Notes: generated from the letters alone by a model not told the origin. 64,000 nucleotides of DNA from Halomonas litopenaei (GCF_017303055.1 NZ_JAEKJT010000005.1:434001-498000), one strand, 5' to 3'. Shown: positions 22,104 to 32,192, counted from the first letter of the stretch. Translations and numbers: made by a program.

Positions 22104-23777
22104 TCAATGGTGGGCGCGCTGGCTGGCGTCGAGCATCTCGCGGGCATGGGCGAGCGTCTGATCGGATAGCTTGACCCCTCCCAGCATGCGAGCCAGCTCG
22201 CCCACTCGTCCGGCCTCGTCCAGCAGCGCCATATGCGTCGAGGTGCTGTCCTTGCGGGCCTTCTTCTCGATATGCAGATGGTGGTGCGCCTGTGCGGCGA
22301 CCTGTGGCAGGTGTGTGACCGTCAATACCTGGCCACCTTCGCCAAGACGCTTGAGTAGCTGCCCCACGATCTCGGCCGTTGCGCCTGATACCCCGACATC
22401 CACTTCATCGAACACCAGGCAAGGAATGGTCGAGTGCTGTGCCGCGATGACCTGAATCGCCAGGCTGATGCGTGACAGCTCACCCCCAGAGGCGACCTTG
22501 GCCAGAGGCCTGGGTGGCTGGCCGGGGTTGGCTGCAATCAAGAAGCGCACCCGGTCCATGCCTTCGGGGGCGGCGGCATCTCGCTGGCTGACTTCTACCT
22601 CGAAGCGCGCCTTGCCCATGGCCAGGAAGGCCAGCTGCTGCTGAACCTCCTTGCCAAAGCGCTTCGCCGCCTTGTGGCGTTCACCGCTGACCTTTTCCGC
22701 CAACTGTCGCCACTCTGCCTTGAGGGCATCGGCCTTTTCGGTCAGTGCTTCCAGGTCCTCGTCGCCACCCTCAAGGCCTTCCAGCTCGGTGGACAGGCGC
22801 TGATGCAGGGTGACGATCTCCTCGGGCAACACGTGATGCTTGCGGGCGATTCGGTGGGTTTCAGCCAGTCGTTGCTCGACCCATGCCAGGCGCTCAGGGT
22901 CGAGTTCGACACTTGCCATGACCTGGTGAAGCTCTCTTCCGGCCTCTTCCAGTTGGATGCTGGCATCCCCCAACAGCGCCAGAGCGTTAGCCAGTGCCCC
23001 CTGGTTGCTGCCCGGCAAGGCCGCAAGGCGCTGGGTGGCCTGGTGCAGCAACGGCAGTGCGCCACCCTCGTCATTGTCACAGCAATCCAGTGCAAACTGG
23101 GTCTCTGCCAAGCGCGTTTCAGCGTGGGCGAGCAGTTCCTGTTCCTGTTCCAGGCTGTCCAGCTCATCCTCGCCCAGGCCCAGCTGGTCGAGCTCTTCCA
23201 CCTGGTAGCGCAACAGCTGCCGACGCGCACGAATGTCGTCGCTGTCGTCGGCCAGGCGCTTGAGTTGGCGGCGGGTGGCCTGCCACTCACGGTAGAGCTC
23301 GGCCAGGCGTACCACCGACTCGCGGTGGCCGGCCAGGTCATCCAGCAGCCTGAGGTGGGTGTCCTCTGCCAGCAGCGCCTGATGGGCATGCTGGCCATGG
23401 ATCTCGATCAAGGTTTCGCCCAGAGACTTCAAGTCGGCGATGGTAGCCGGCTGACCATTGATCCAGGCCTTGGAGCGACCGCTCTTGGTCACGACCCGAC
23501 GCAGCAGGCAGTCATCGGCAGACAGCTCTCGGCTCTCCAGCCAGGTGCGTGCATTGGGTAGGCCGCTGATATCGAAGCGTGCGCTCAGGTCGGCGCGAGA
23601 TTGTCCGTGACGGACGCTGCCCGCGTCGCCACGCTCACCCAGGCAGAGCCCGAGGGCGCCGAGCAGGATGGACTTGCCTGCACCGGTTTCCCCGGTAATA
23701 GCGGTCATGCCACCGTCAAGCTCAAGCTCGAGGTGGTCGACGATGGCAAAATCCTGGATCGAGAGTTCGGTCAGCAT
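22104..23777 (-). CDS. recN: DNA repair protein RecN
   Basis: The 557-aa SMC-like ATPase has Walker A ITGETGAGKSILLGALG near residue 27, a long coiled-coil middle (QEQELLAHAETRLAETQF, ALTEKADALKAEWRQLAEKV), the ABC signature LASGGELSRISLAIQVI and Walker B PCLVFDEVDVGVSG. It acts in recombinational repair of double-strand breaks. It lies between fur and grpE, a position conserved in related genomes. No obvious LexA box stands out upstream. Confidence 0.97.
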   Translation of the reverse strand: MLTELSIQDFAIVDHLELELDGGMTAITGETGAGKSILLGALGLCLGERGDAGSVRHGQSRADLSARFDISGLPNARTWLESRELSADDCLLRRVVTKSGRSKAWINGQPATIADLKSLGETLIEIHGQHAHQALLAEDTHLRLLDDLAGHRESVVRLAELYREWQATRRQLKRLADDSDDIRARRQLLRYQVEELDQLGLGEDELDSLEQEQELLAHAETRLAETQFALDCCDNDEGGALPLLHQATQRLAALPGSNQGALANALALLGDASIQLEEAGRELHQVMASVELDPERLAWVEQRLAETHRIARKHHVLPEEIVTLHQRLSTELEGLEGGDEDLEALTEKADALKAEWRQLAEKVSGERHKAAKRFGKEVQQQLAFLAMGKARFEVEVSQRDAAAPEGMDRVRFLIAANPGQPPRPLAKVASGGELSRISLAIQVIAAQHSTIPCLVFDEVDVGVSGATAEIVGQLLKRLGEGGQVLTVTHLPQVAAQAHHHLHIEKKARKDSTSTHMALLDEAGRVGELARMLGGVKLSDQTLAHAREMLDASQRAHH

Positions 23778-24157
23778 GCGGGCCTCCGGGTGACGCTACC
23801 TGGAGCAGGTGGCGGTAGGTGCTCAATGCTTGATCCCGGTGAGGATGGAAGGATGGACGCATCCGTGCCGGGAGGGCGGTAGACGGGTACTGGTTATCTA
23901 TCCATGACTTGGTGTTTTATACAGTAGTTGATGCGCGCCGACAATGCACGCCGACGTGCCGATGTCGGCGCCGTCATTGGCGAATGGCTGTTCGTGTGAG
24001 TCAGATCAGCCTTCGGGGCCCTTGAGATTGTCCTGGCCAGCCCCATATATCCCTGCAGTTTGCGGCCGAGGGAAGCAGGCGATGTCACGCTTCCTTGCGG
24101 TCAATCACTTTACAGGCGGTGCCACCGCGATTGTTGGAATGCTTCAGGAGGCTGCAC
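23778..24157. other. recN-grpE intergenic region with heat-shock promoter
   Basis: This 380-bp region holds the divergent promoters of recN and grpE. A sigma-32-type promoter lies at 24021-24050. Beyond that I see no gene and no further clear element. Confidence 0.6.
24021..24050 (+). promoter_or_regulatory. Sigma-32-type promoter of grpE
   Basis: CTTGAGA (24021-24027) and CCCCATATAT (24041-24050) are separated by 13 bp, very close to the heat-shock consensus CTTGAAA-N13-15-CCCCATNT. Transcription would start about 100 bp before the grpE ATG. Confidence 0.8.
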
Positions 24158-24802
24158 ATGGCCAAAGATCCCCAGACCCCGCTGGATGACGAACTCGCAC
24201 GCCAGGAACAGGAAGGCGATCCGCAGCAGTCTGCAGAGACTGCCGAAGCGATCGAAGGCGAGTTGGATGACATCATCGACTTGGCTGAGGATGACGCCCA
24301 GGGCGACGCCGTGGAAGGCAGTGACAATCCTGAGGCTGAGGTGCTGGCCGCACGGGTCGAGGAGCTCGAGCAGAGCGTGGCCGATGCCAAGGATCAGGCG
24401 CTGCGCGCAGCGGCAGAGGCGCAGAACGTTCGCCGCCGTGCAGAAGCCGAGGCTGAAAAGGCCCGCAAGTTCGCGCTGGAGAAGTTCATCAAGGACCTTC
24501 TGCCGGTGGTAGATAGCCTCGAGAAAGCCCTTGAGGCCATGGGCGATGATGCCTCTGAAGCGCATCGCGAAGGGGTTTCCATGACCCTCAAGATGCAGCT
24601 CGACGTGCTGGGCAAGTTTGGCGTCGACATCGTCGAACCCCATGGCGAGCCGTTTGATCCGCAGTTCCACGAGGCCATGGCCATGGTGCCCAACCCCGAA
24701 CTTGAGCCCAACACCGTCATGGACGTGATGCAAAAGGGGTATGTGCTCAACGGCAGACTGGTGCGCCCGGCCATGGTGGTCGTCAGCCAGGCCGCCGGCT
24801 AA
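24158..24802 (+). CDS. grpE: Nucleotide exchange factor GrpE
   Basis: The 214-aa protein starts [20 protein letters not shown] with CAGGAGG upstream. It has an acidic N-terminus, the long dimerising helix ([40 protein letters not shown]), and the beta-rich C-terminal domain with [17 protein letters not shown] and [20 protein letters not shown]. It releases ADP from DnaK. It is the first gene of the grpE-dnaK-dnaJ chaperone cluster and has its own sigma-32 promoter. Confidence 0.97.
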   Translation: MAKDPQTPLDDELARQEQEGDPQQSAETAEAIEGELDDIIDLAEDDAQGDAVEGSDNPEAEVLAARVEELEQSVADAKDQALRAAAEAQNVRRRAEAEAEKARKFALEKFIKDLLPVVDSLEKALEAMGDDASEAHREGVSMTLKMQLDVLGKFGVDIVEPHGEPFDPQFHEAMAMVPNPELEPNTVMDVMQKGYVLNGRLVRPAMVVVSQAAG

Positions 24803-24853
24803 GCCGGACGCCCGAAAACGTTAAGGGTTGTCGCGCCGGAAAGCGGATGGGGA

Positions 24854-24882
24854 CTTGAAAACGGCGATAACGCCCCCCAGAT
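24854..24882 (+). promoter_or_regulatory. Sigma-32-type promoter of dnaK
   Basis: CTTGAAA (24854-24860) is a perfect -35 for sigma-32, and CCCCAGAT (24875-24882), 14 bp later, is close to CCCCATNT. It lies 72 bp before the dnaK ATG, so dnaK can be induced independently of grpE. Confidence 0.75.
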
Positions 24883-24953
24883 AGTCGGCAACCCCGCGGT
24901 TAACGCCGCAACACGAACTTTAGTTACGCAATACACGAATTCGAGGATTTCCT

Positions 24954-26885
24954 ATGGGACGCATCATCGGCATTGACCTTGGTACCACTAACTCTTGTGT
25001 GGCCGTGCTCGACGGCGACAGCGCCAAGGTAATCGAAAACGCAGAAGGCGCACGCACCACTCCGTCCATCATCGCCTACACCGACGATGGCGAGACTCTG
25101 GTGGGGCAGGCGGCCAAGCGTCAGGCGGTGACCAACCCGGAAAACACCCTGTACGCGATCAAGCGCCTGATTGGCCGTCGTTTCAAGGACGACGTTGTCC
25201 AGAAGGACATCAAGATGGTGCCGTACACCATCGCCGAAGCCGACAACGGTGACGCCTGGGTCGAGGTGAAGGGCAAGAAGCTTGCGCCGCCCCAGGTCAG
25301 CGCTGAAGTGCTGAAGAAGATGAAGAAGACCGCTGAGGACTATCTTGGCGAAGCCGTGACCGAGGCGGTCATTACCGTGCCGGCCTACTTCAATGACAGC
25401 CAGCGTCAGGCTACCAAGGACGCCGGCCGCATTGCCGGTCTGGAAGTGAAGCGCATCATCAACGAGCCGACCGCTGCTGCCCTGGCCTACGGCATGGACA
25501 AGTCGCGCGGTGACAAGACCATCGCGGTCTATGACCTGGGTGGCGGTACCTTCGATATCTCCATCATCGAAGTGGCTGACGTCGACGGCGAAACCCAGTT
25601 CGAAGTGCTCGCCACCAACGGCGATACCTTCCTGGGTGGTGAGGACTTTGACCTCAAGCTGATCAACTACCTGGTCGATCAGTTCAAGGCCGACAGCGGT
25701 ATCGACCTGTCCGGGGACAACCTGGCGATGCAGCGCCTGAAGGAAGCTGCCGAGAAGGCCAAGATCGAGCTGTCCAGCGCGCAGCAGACAGACGTCAACC
25801 TGCCTTACATCACCGCTGACAACACTGGCCCGAAGCACCTCAACGTCAAGGTGACCCGCGCCAAGCTCGAGTCACTGGTGGAAGAGCTGGTCAGCCGTTC
25901 GCTGGCACCGTGCAAGACCGCTCTGTCGGACGCTGGCCTGTCTGCCTCCGAGATCGACGACGTGATCCTGGTCGGTGGCCAGACCCGCATGCCGATGGTG
26001 CAGTCCAAGGTGGCCGAGTTCTTTGGCAAGGACGCTCGCAAGGACGTCAACCCGGACGAGGCCGTGGCCGTGGGTGCTGCGATTCAGGGTGGCGTGCTTG
26101 GCGGTGACGTCAAGGACGTGCTGCTGCTCGACGTGACGCCGCTGACCCTGGGCATCGAGACCCTGGGTGGCGTGATGACGGCGCTGATCGAGAAGAACAC
26201 CACCATTCCGACCAAGAAGACCCAGGTGTTCTCGACTGCCGATGACAACCAGACAGCCGTGACCATTCACGTGCTGCAGGGTGAGCGCAAGCAGTCCAGC
26301 GGCAACAAGTCACTCGGCCGCTTCGACCTGTCCGATATTCCGCCGGCACCGCGTGGCGTACCGCAGATCGAAGTCGCCTTCGACCTGGATGCCAACGGTA
26401 TCCTCAATGTGTCCGCCAAGGACAAGGCGACCGGCAAGGAGCAGTCCATCGTCATCAAGGCCTCCAGCGGCCTGTCCGATGACGAGATCGAGCAGATGGT
26501 CCGCGATGCGGAGGCCCATGCCGATGAGGACAAGAAGTTCGAAGAACTGGTCGCACTGCGCAACCAGGCCGATGGCATGATCCACGCCTCGCGCAAGACC
26601 CTCGAGGAAGCCGGTGACAAGGCGTCCGAGGAAGAGAAGCAGGCTATCGAGAGCGCCATCAAGGAACTCGAAGAAGCCCTGCAAGGCGATGACAAGGACG
26701 CCATCCAGGCCAAGCTTGATGCCTTGACCGAGGCCTCCGGCAACCTGGCGCAGAAGATGTACGCCGAGCAGGCAGATGCCGGCCAGCAGGCGGGCGACGC
26801 CGAGGCAGGCGCTGGCGCCAAGAAGGAAGATGACGTGGTCGACGCCGAGTATGAAGAAGTCAACGACGACCAGAAAAAGCAGTAA
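24954..26885 (+). CDS. dnaK: Chaperone protein DnaK (Hsp70)
   Basis: The 643-aa protein begins [20 protein letters not shown] and carries the phosphate-binding motifs [17 protein letters not shown] and [14 protein letters not shown], the conserved linker [19 protein letters not shown] (about 388-406), a beta-sandwich substrate domain and the helical lid ending in an acidic tail ([12 protein letters not shown]). Length and motifs are typical. DnaK folds proteins with DnaJ and GrpE, encoded on either side. A hairpin follows the stop codon before dnaJ. Confidence 0.98.
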   Translation: MGRIIGIDLGTTNSCVAVLDGDSAKVIENAEGARTTPSIIAYTDDGETLVGQAAKRQAVTNPENTLYAIKRLIGRRFKDDVVQKDIKMVPYTIAEADNGDAWVEVKGKKLAPPQVSAEVLKKMKKTAEDYLGEAVTEAVITVPAYFNDSQRQATKDAGRIAGLEVKRIINEPTAAALAYGMDKSRGDKTIAVYDLGGGTFDISIIEVADVDGETQFEVLATNGDTFLGGEDFDLKLINYLVDQFKADSGIDLSGDNLAMQRLKEAAEKAKIELSSAQQTDVNLPYITADNTGPKHLNVKVTRAKLESLVEELVSRSLAPCKTALSDAGLSASEIDDVILVGGQTRMPMVQSKVAEFFGKDARKDVNPDEAVAVGAAIQGGVLGGDVKDVLLLDVTPLTLGIETLGGVMTALIEKNTTIPTKKTQVFSTADDNQTAVTIHVLQGERKQSSGNKSLGRFDLSDIPPAPRGVPQIEVAFDLDANGILNVSAKDKATGKEQSIVIKASSGLSDDEIEQMVRDAEAHADEDKKFEELVALRNQADGMIHASRKTLEEAGDKASEEEKQAIESAIKELEEALQGDDKDAIQAKLDALTEASGNLAQKMYAEQADAGQQAGDAEAGAGAKKEDDVVDAEYEEVNDDQKKQ

Positions 26886-26908
26886 CCACGACATCTGAAC
26901 CTCGGATG

Positions 26909-26943
26909 ACACCAGCGCGGGAGCCTGCCTCCCGCGTTGGTGT
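26909..26943 (+). terminator. Hairpin between dnaK and dnaJ
   Basis: ACACCAGCGCGGGAG pairs with CTCCCGCGTTGGTGT across a 5-nt loop. There is no T-run, so it is more likely a partial terminator or an RNA-stability hairpin that sets dnaK and dnaJ levels apart. Confidence 0.5.
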
Positions 26944-26975
26944 TGCTGAGGATCGCTACGGAGGCGGACAGACCC

Positions 26976-28112
26976 ATGTCCAAGCGAGACTACTACGAGG
27001 TACTGGGTGTCGAGCGCGGTGCCGATCAGAAGGACATCAAGAAGGCCTATCGGCGGCTGGCACAGAAGTACCACCCGGACCGCAACCCGGACGATGACAC
27101 CTCGGCGGAGAAATTCCGTGAAGTGTCCGAGGCCTACGAGGTACTGACCGACAGCGAGAAGCGCGCGGCCTATGACCAGTTCGGCCATGCCGGCGTCGAC
27201 GGTCAGGGCGGTGGTGGCTTCGGCGGCGCCGGGGCTGGCGGCTTCAGCGATATCTTCGGGGATGTCTTCGGTGACATTTTTGGCGGTGGCGGCGGTCGTC
27301 GCAACCCCAACGCCCCGCAGCGCGGCAGCGATCTGCGCTACAACCTGGAGCTCGACCTCGAAAGTGCCGTGGCCGGTACCAGTGTGGACATTCGCGTGCC
27401 TCGCCACGTCGAGTGTGAGCGCTGTGACGGTGATGGTGCGGAGCCCGGCTCCACCAAGGAGACCTGCCCCACCTGTCACGGTCATGGTCAGGTACGCATG
27501 CAGCAGGGCTTCTTTGCCGTGCAGCAGACGTGTCCGACCTGTCATGGTAGCGGCCAGCACATCAAGGTGCCGTGCCACAAGTGCCATGGCGAAGGGCGCG
27601 TGCGCGAGACCCGCACCCTGTCGGTCAAGATTCCGGCTGGCGTCGATTCCGGTGATCGCATTCGCCTCAACGGTGAGGGCGAGGCTGGGGTCAACGGTGG
27701 CCCGCCTGGCGATCTGTACGTGCAGGTGGCGATCAAGCCGCACCATATCTTCGAACGGGATGGCCGTCACCTGCAGTGTGAAGTGCCGATCAACTTTGTT
27801 GATGCGGCCCTTGGTGGAGAGCTGGAAGTGCCCACTCTGGATGGGCGCGTCAAGCTGAAGATTCCGGCAGAAACCCAGACAGGCAAGCTGTTCCGGTTGC
27901 GTGGCAAGGGGGTCAAGCCGGTTCGCGGAGGCCCCGCGGGTGACCTGTTGTGCCGCGTGGTGGTGGAAACACCGGTTAATCTCAGCGAAGAGCAGAAAGA
28001 CCTGCTCCGCAGCTTCCAGGACAGCCTCGGTGGCAGCAATGCCCAGCATTCGCCGAAGAAGTCGAGCTTCTTCGACGGTGTGAAGAAGTTCTTTGAAGAT
28101 ATGAAGCTGTAA
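26976..28112 (+). CDS. dnaJ: Chaperone protein DnaJ (Hsp40)
   Basis: The 378-aa protein starts [20 protein letters not shown]. It has the J domain with HPD ([10 protein letters not shown]), a Gly/Phe-rich linker ([19 protein letters not shown]), and four CXXCXGXG zinc motifs ([32 protein letters not shown]), followed by the substrate-binding C-terminal domains. It stimulates the DnaK ATPase. The start is set by GGAGGCGG upstream and by homology. A strong terminator follows. Confidence 0.98.
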   Translation: MSKRDYYEVLGVERGADQKDIKKAYRRLAQKYHPDRNPDDDTSAEKFREVSEAYEVLTDSEKRAAYDQFGHAGVDGQGGGGFGGAGAGGFSDIFGDVFGDIFGGGGGRRNPNAPQRGSDLRYNLELDLESAVAGTSVDIRVPRHVECERCDGDGAEPGSTKETCPTCHGHGQVRMQQGFFAVQQTCPTCHGSGQHIKVPCHKCHGEGRVRETRTLSVKIPAGVDSGDRIRLNGEGEAGVNGGPPGDLYVQVAIKPHHIFERDGRHLQCEVPINFVDAALGGELEVPTLDGRVKLKIPAETQTGKLFRLRGKGVKPVRGGPAGDLLCRVVVETPVNLSEEQKDLLRSFQDSLGGSNAQHSPKKSSFFDGVKKFFEDMKL

Positions 28113-28157
28113 GTCGCTGCTGGCCAGCGACCCGGGACTACCCGGGCTGATGTGACC

Positions 28158-28196
28158 CGCCAACCCCCGGCGCCATGCGCTGGGGGTTGGCGTTTG
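28158..28196 (+). terminator. Terminator after dnaJ
   Basis: CGCCAACCCCC (28158-28168) pairs with GGGGGTTGGCG (28182-28192), followed by TTTGT. It closes the chaperone cluster and lies 31 bp before the repeat-leader ORF. Confidence 0.75.
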
Positions 28197-28226
28197 TCAG
28201 ACAGGCACAAAAGGACGTGGGGACAC

Positions 28227-28337
28227 ATGGACCAGGACATGAGCCAGGGCCTGAATCAGGGCTTAAACCAGGGCTTAAACCAGCGCTTAAAACAGGGCAT
28301 GAGCCTGCGCATTCACCAAGGCATAAGCCATGGGTAA
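28227..28337 (+). CDS. 36-aa repeat leader peptide overlapping the DMT exporter gene
   Basis: The frame begins ATG GAC CAG after GTGGGGAC and reads MDQDMSQGLNQGLNQGLNQR, ending HQGISHG. It is built from eight degenerate 12-bp units (28233-28328, type CAGGGCTTAAAC). Its stop TAA lies inside the start of the downstream exporter (ATGGGTAA, 8-nt overlap), so translation of the two would be coupled. It may be a leader that controls the exporter or simply a repeat tract that happens to be open. No family is known. Confidence 0.45.
   Translation: MDQDMSQGLNQGLNQGLNQRLKQGMSLRIHQGISHG
28233..28328. repeat. 12-bp tandem repeat (minisatellite)
   Basis: Eight units, CAGGACATGAGC, CAGGGCCTGAAT, CAGGGCTTAAAC (twice), CAGCGCTTAAAA, CAGGGCATGAGC, CTGCGCATTCAC and CAAGGCATAAGC, lie head to tail with no gaps. 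The length is a multiple of three, so changes in copy number would keep the reading frame. Confidence 0.8.
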
Positions 28338-29241
28338 TCAGGACCGGCCGCTTGCGGGCATTGTGCTGCGGATTGGCTCCGGCCTGCTGTTTGCGGCGAT
28401 GCTGATTTGCGTGAAATGGGTGAGTGACGACGTGCCGCTGGGACAGGTGGTGTTCTTCCGCTCCGCCTTCGCGCTACTGCCTATCGTGGTGTTCCTGGCC
28501 TGGCGTCACGAATTTCCTAAAGGACTGGCCACTCGCCGCCCTGGTGGACACCTGCTGCGTTCCAGTCTTGGCGCTGCGTCGATGTTTGCCACCTTCGCTG
28601 CCTTGGCCAGATTACCGGTGGCAGAGGCAACCTTGTTGGCACAGCTCGCCCCCGTGCTGATGGCCATCGGCGGTGTCGTGATGCTGGGGGAGCGCTTCAC
28701 CCTTCCGCGGGCCTTGGCGCTGATGCTGGCTGTCGCTGGGGTCGCCGTGCTGGTTGTCCCGGATATCGGTGACAGCCACAAGGCCGGCCAGCTATCCGGT
28801 TATGCGTTAGGCGTGTTGGGGGCGTCGTTGACGGCTGCTGCGCTGGTGACGGTGCGACGTATCTCGCGCACTGAAGGCGCTGGTGCCATCGCGTTCTATT
28901 TCGTGCTGGCGTGCACCCTGGCGGGACTGGCGACGTGGCCATTGGGTTGGGTGGCGCTGCCGACGGAAACGTTGACGCTATTGATCCTGTCGGGACTGTT
29001 CGGTGGCGCGGCCCATATCTGCATGACCCTGGCGCTGCGTTTCGCGGAAGTGTCGCGACTGGCGCCCTTTGAATACATTGCGCTGATCTGGCCCGTGTTG
29101 GCAGACGTCTGGCTATTTGGCCAGCCGCTATCGTCGGGCTTTCTGCTGGCGCTGCCTCTGATGCTGGGCGGGGCGGCTCTGGCGGCGATGGAAGGGCGCC
29201 GCCTAGGCTTTCGCCGCAGGCGCCCTGACACGTTGAAGTAG
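28330..29241 (+). CDS. DMT-superfamily (EamA) inner-membrane exporter
   Basis: The 303-aa protein shows two EamA repeats with about ten membrane segments (IVLRIGSGLLFAAMLICVKW, HLLRSSLGAASMFATFAALA, GYALGVLGASLTAAALVTVR, LLALPLMLGGAALAAMEGRR). Members export small metabolites or drugs; the substrate cannot be told from sequence. It is preceded by, and overlaps, a repeat-containing leader ORF. It is not part of the dnaJ operon because a terminator lies between them. Confidence 0.88.
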   Translation: MGNQDRPLAGIVLRIGSGLLFAAMLICVKWVSDDVPLGQVVFFRSAFALLPIVVFLAWRHEFPKGLATRRPGGHLLRSSLGAASMFATFAALARLPVAEATLLAQLAPVLMAIGGVVMLGERFTLPRALALMLAVAGVAVLVVPDIGDSHKAGQLSGYALGVLGASLTAAALVTVRRISRTEGAGAIAFYFVLACTLAGLATWPLGWVALPTETLTLLILSGLFGGAAHICMTLALRFAEVSRLAPFEYIALIWPVLADVWLFGQPLSSGFLLALPLMLGGAALAAMEGRRLGFRRRRPDTLK

Positions 29242-29267
29242 GCTAGCCGGGCGAATCTAGCACTTCC

Positions 29268-30017
29268 CTAGATAGCGTCTTCGACAATCAGTTGCGGTAC
29301 CCCCATGGAGCAGGGTTCAACCCTGGCTCTGACGCGGTAGACCCGCTCCACCAGCTCGCTGGTGACAACGTCTTTGGTGGCACCACATGCGACCAGACGG
29401 CCCTGTTCCAGCAGCATGGCCTGGTCGGTGAAGCGTAGTGCCTGTCCCAGGTCGTGAATGGCCACGAGAATGAGCATCTCGCGCTCACTGGCCAGACGCC
29501 GCAGGATGGTCAGAAGCCCGACCTGGCGATGCAGGTCCAGCGCAGAGGTGGGTTCATCCAGCAGCAGCACCTCGGGTTCCTGCACCAAGGCTTGTGCCGC
29601 ATTGACCATCTGGCGTTGGCCACCGCTCAAATCCCCGATATCCCGCTCACTCAGGTCGGCGATGCCGAGCTCCGCCAGGGCTCGTTCGACCTGGGTCAGG
29701 TCCTGTGGCTGCACCTTCATGCCGCGCCCTTGCATGCGAGCCAGCAACACCGCTTCATAGACGGTCAGCACTGCGCTGGCGCCGTTGTCCTGGGTCATGT
29801 AGGCCATCGGGCGATCTTGCCGCGCGCCTTCCACAATGGCCTGTCCGGATCCCTTAAGTACGCCGAAGACGCGACGAAACAGGGTCGACTTGCCAGCGGC
29901 GTTAGGGCCCAGCAGCGCCACGACCTGGCCGCCATGGAAGGTCGGGGTAGTGATCTCGGCAAGAATCTGGCGCCGACCGTAGCGCGCCGAAAGACGATCA
30001 AGACGTAGGCTTACCAT
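29268..30017 (-). CDS. Iron/siderophore-type ABC transporter, ATP-binding subunit
   Basis: The 249-aa protein has Walker A GPNAAGKST, signature LSGGQRQMVNAAQAL, Walker B VLLLDEPTSALD and the switch His in VAIHDLGQAL. Sequence style and neighbours place it with FecE/BtuD-type importers. It overlaps the permease gene by 7 nt and completes a three-gene importer read from the binding protein to the ATPase. The transported compound is likely a ferric siderophore or heme-like iron complex. Confidence 0.93.
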   Translation of the reverse strand: MVSLRLDRLSARYGRRQILAEITTPTFHGGQVVALLGPNAAGKSTLFRRVFGVLKGSGQAIVEGARQDRPMAYMTQDNGASAVLTVYEAVLLARMQGRGMKVQPQDLTQVERALAELGIADLSERDIGDLSGGQRQMVNAAQALVQEPEVLLLDEPTSALDLHRQVGLLTILRRLASEREMLILVAIHDLGQALRFTDQAMLLEQGRLVACGATKDVVTSELVERVYRVRARVEPCSMGVPQLIVEDAI

Positions 30018-31078
30018 GAGGCCTTCTTATGGTTGAGCACGAGAAACAGGAAGAAGGGGATTCCCACCAACGAGGTGATGATACCGATGGGTATGACCGT
30101 GCCTGGCAGGATCACCTTGGACAGCACTGAGCCAATGGACAGGATCAGGGCGCCACACAAGGCGGATCCTGGCAGGAAGAAGCGTTGATCCTCACCGACC
30201 AGCAGGCGGGCGATGTGGGGCCCGACCAGACCGATAAAGCCGATGGTACCGACAAAGGCGACGGAGACCGCTGCCAGCAGGGATACCAGCACCAGCACTT
30301 CGAGGCGCAGCCGCCGAGGCTTCAGCCCCATGCTTTCCGCCTTGGTGTCGCCCAGACGCATCGCCGTCAGCGCCCAGCCGTGACGGGCCAGCAGCGGCAC
30401 CACCAGCAGCAAGACGCCGAGGGCGATCCATAGCTTGGGCCAGGTGGCCTTGGTCAGGCTGCCCATGGTCCAGAAGACGACGGCAGATACCGCTTGCTGG
30501 CTGGCAAAGAACTGAATCAGCGCCATCAGGGAGTTGAAGATGAAGACCATGGCGATGCCTAGCAGCACGATGGTCTCGATAGTGACGCCACGCTTGAGGC
30601 TAAGCGCATGAATGAGGAACGCCGTGAGCATGGCCATGACAAAGGCGTTGATGGGGATGACGTAGTCCAGTGCTGCCGGGATGATGGCAACGCCGAAGGC
30701 CAGCGCCAGGGCCGCGCCAAAGCTGGCACCGGCAGAGATACCCAGGGTGAAGGGGCTGGCCAGAGGATTGCTGAGGATGGTCTGCATCTGGGCGCCGGCA
30801 ATGGACAGGCTGGCACCGACGACCAGGGCCATCAGCGCGACAGGCATGCGTATTTCCCAGACGATGACCCGCGCCTGTGCCTCGACCTGGTCAGGCGTCA
30901 GCAGAGCCGCGACCACCTCGGCGAGGGTGAAGCGGGCTGGCCCCAGTGCCAGGTCGATACATAGGCTGAGTGCCAGGGCTGCCACCAGCGCCGCCAGAAT
31001 GATCTGGCGGCGCAGGACCAGTGAACGATAGGCGTCGCGACCGCTGTGATCGACGACCGCCGTACTGTCATTGCTCAT
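30011..31078 (-). CDS. FecCD-family ABC permease
   Basis: The 355-aa protein starts at 31078 (MSNDSTAVVDHSGRDAYRSL), overlapping the binding-protein gene by 11 nt. It has about ten membrane segments and the FecCD motifs PLASPFTLGISAGASFGAAL, GTIGFIGLVGPHIARLLVG and LILSIGSVLSKVILPGTVIP. The permease forms the channel of an iron-chelate importer with the ATPase next to it. A longer reading frame to 31213 is out of frame with the upstream gene's end and is rejected. Confidence 0.95.
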   Translation of the reverse strand: MSNDSTAVVDHSGRDAYRSLVLRRQIILAALVAALALSLCIDLALGPARFTLAEVVAALLTPDQVEAQARVIVWEIRMPVALMALVVGASLSIAGAQMQTILSNPLASPFTLGISAGASFGAALALAFGVAIIPAALDYVIPINAFVMAMLTAFLIHALSLKRGVTIETIVLLGIAMVFIFNSLMALIQFFASQQAVSAVVFWTMGSLTKATWPKLWIALGVLLLVVPLLARHGWALTAMRLGDTKAESMGLKPRRLRLEVLVLVSLLAAVSVAFVGTIGFIGLVGPHIARLLVGEDQRFFLPGSALCGALILSIGSVLSKVILPGTVIPIGIITSLVGIPFFLFLVLNHKKASW

Positions 31079-32192
31079 CCAGAGTGATCCAGTAGCCGGG
31101 CTCGTAGTCGGTGGGCAGGAAGCGCTCGTGCAGCTCCTGGAAGGTCGCCTCGGGGTCCAGGTCCTCGAACAGTTCGGGGTGGAGCCACTTGGCCAGTTGC
31201 TGTACTGCCACAAAGTAGTAGGGACTGTTGTAGAACTGGTGCCAGATGGCGTGGAACTGACCCTGCTCCACGGCAGTGATGCCGGTCATTGCAGTGCGCT
31301 GCGTCAGCCGTTCCAGCTTGGTGCAAGCCGCGTCCATGTCAGCGCCAGGGCCCATGCCAACCCAGTTGCCGCCAGGCACATAGGCATCCCAGTTGCCACC
31401 GGTGACCACCACGTGGTCAGGATTGGCGGCAATGATCTGCTCCGGGTTTAGGGTGCCGAAGGTGGTGGGGATGATGCCGTCGGCGATGTTGCTGCCCCCC
31501 GCCAGTTCGACGTATTCACCGAAGTTGCCGGGCCCGAAGCTCATGCAGCAGTCATCCGAGTAGCCACCGGCGCGATCGATGAACACGCTGGGCCGCTCGG
31601 GATTCGCTTCCGCGATCACATCGGTCACTTTGGCCAGCTGTTCTTCCGAGAAGTCGATGAAGGCCTCGGCCTGTTGCTGCTTGCCGAGCAGCTCGCCCAT
31701 CAGGCGCATGGAGGGGATCGTATGCGCCAGCGGATCCTCGCGGAAGTCCACGTAGACGATCGGAATGTCGAGCTCTGCCAGCTTGTCATCGTAGCCTGCG
31801 TCTTCCGTAGCGGCGCGAGCTTCCAGGTTCATCAGGACCACGTCGGGAGACAGCGAGGCGGCCTGCTCGACGTCAAAGGTGCCGTCCTTGAAGCCGCCGA
31901 ACGTCGGCAGCTCCAGCAACTCGGGAAACTTCTCGGCGTAGCGGGAGTAGCTGTCCGGGTCGGCCTGGGAGAAGTCTTCACGCCATCCCACCACGCCAGC
32001 AAAGGGAGCGTCGGGCTGAAGTGCGCCCAGCAGATAGATCTGGCGGCCTTCGCCAAGAATGACTCGCTCAACCGGGGTCTCGAGGGTGACCTGGCGTCCG
32101 GCCACATCCGTGACAGTAGTGGTATCGGCCATGGCGGCCGCAGCCGCGAACGGGGACAGGGCCGCTAGGCCAAACATCATGAAAGGTTTCAT
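31068..32192 (-). CDS. Periplasmic iron-chelate binding protein
   Basis: The 374-aa precursor starts at 32192 with a signal peptide (MKPFMMFGLAALSPFAAAAA, cleaved after AMA). The mature protein has the TroA/FepB-type fold: TTTVTDVAGRQVTLETPVER, LSPDVVLMNLEARAATED and NPDHVVVTGGNWDAYVPGG. An unusual CysCys pair occurs in YSDDCCMSFGPGNFGEYVE. It delivers the chelate to the FecCD permease. No clear Fur box could be found upstream by eye. Confidence 0.92.
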   Translation of the reverse strand: MKPFMMFGLAALSPFAAAAAMADTTTVTDVAGRQVTLETPVERVILGEGRQIYLLGALQPDAPFAGVVGWREDFSQADPDSYSRYAEKFPELLELPTFGGFKDGTFDVEQAASLSPDVVLMNLEARAATEDAGYDDKLAELDIPIVYVDFREDPLAHTIPSMRLMGELLGKQQQAEAFIDFSEEQLAKVTDVIAEANPERPSVFIDRAGGYSDDCCMSFGPGNFGEYVELAGGSNIADGIIPTTFGTLNPEQIIAANPDHVVVTGGNWDAYVPGGNWVGMGPGADMDAACTKLERLTQRTAMTGITAVEQGQFHAIWHQFYNSPYYFVAVQQLAKWLHPELFEDLDPEATFQELHERFLPTDYEPGYWITLDEQ

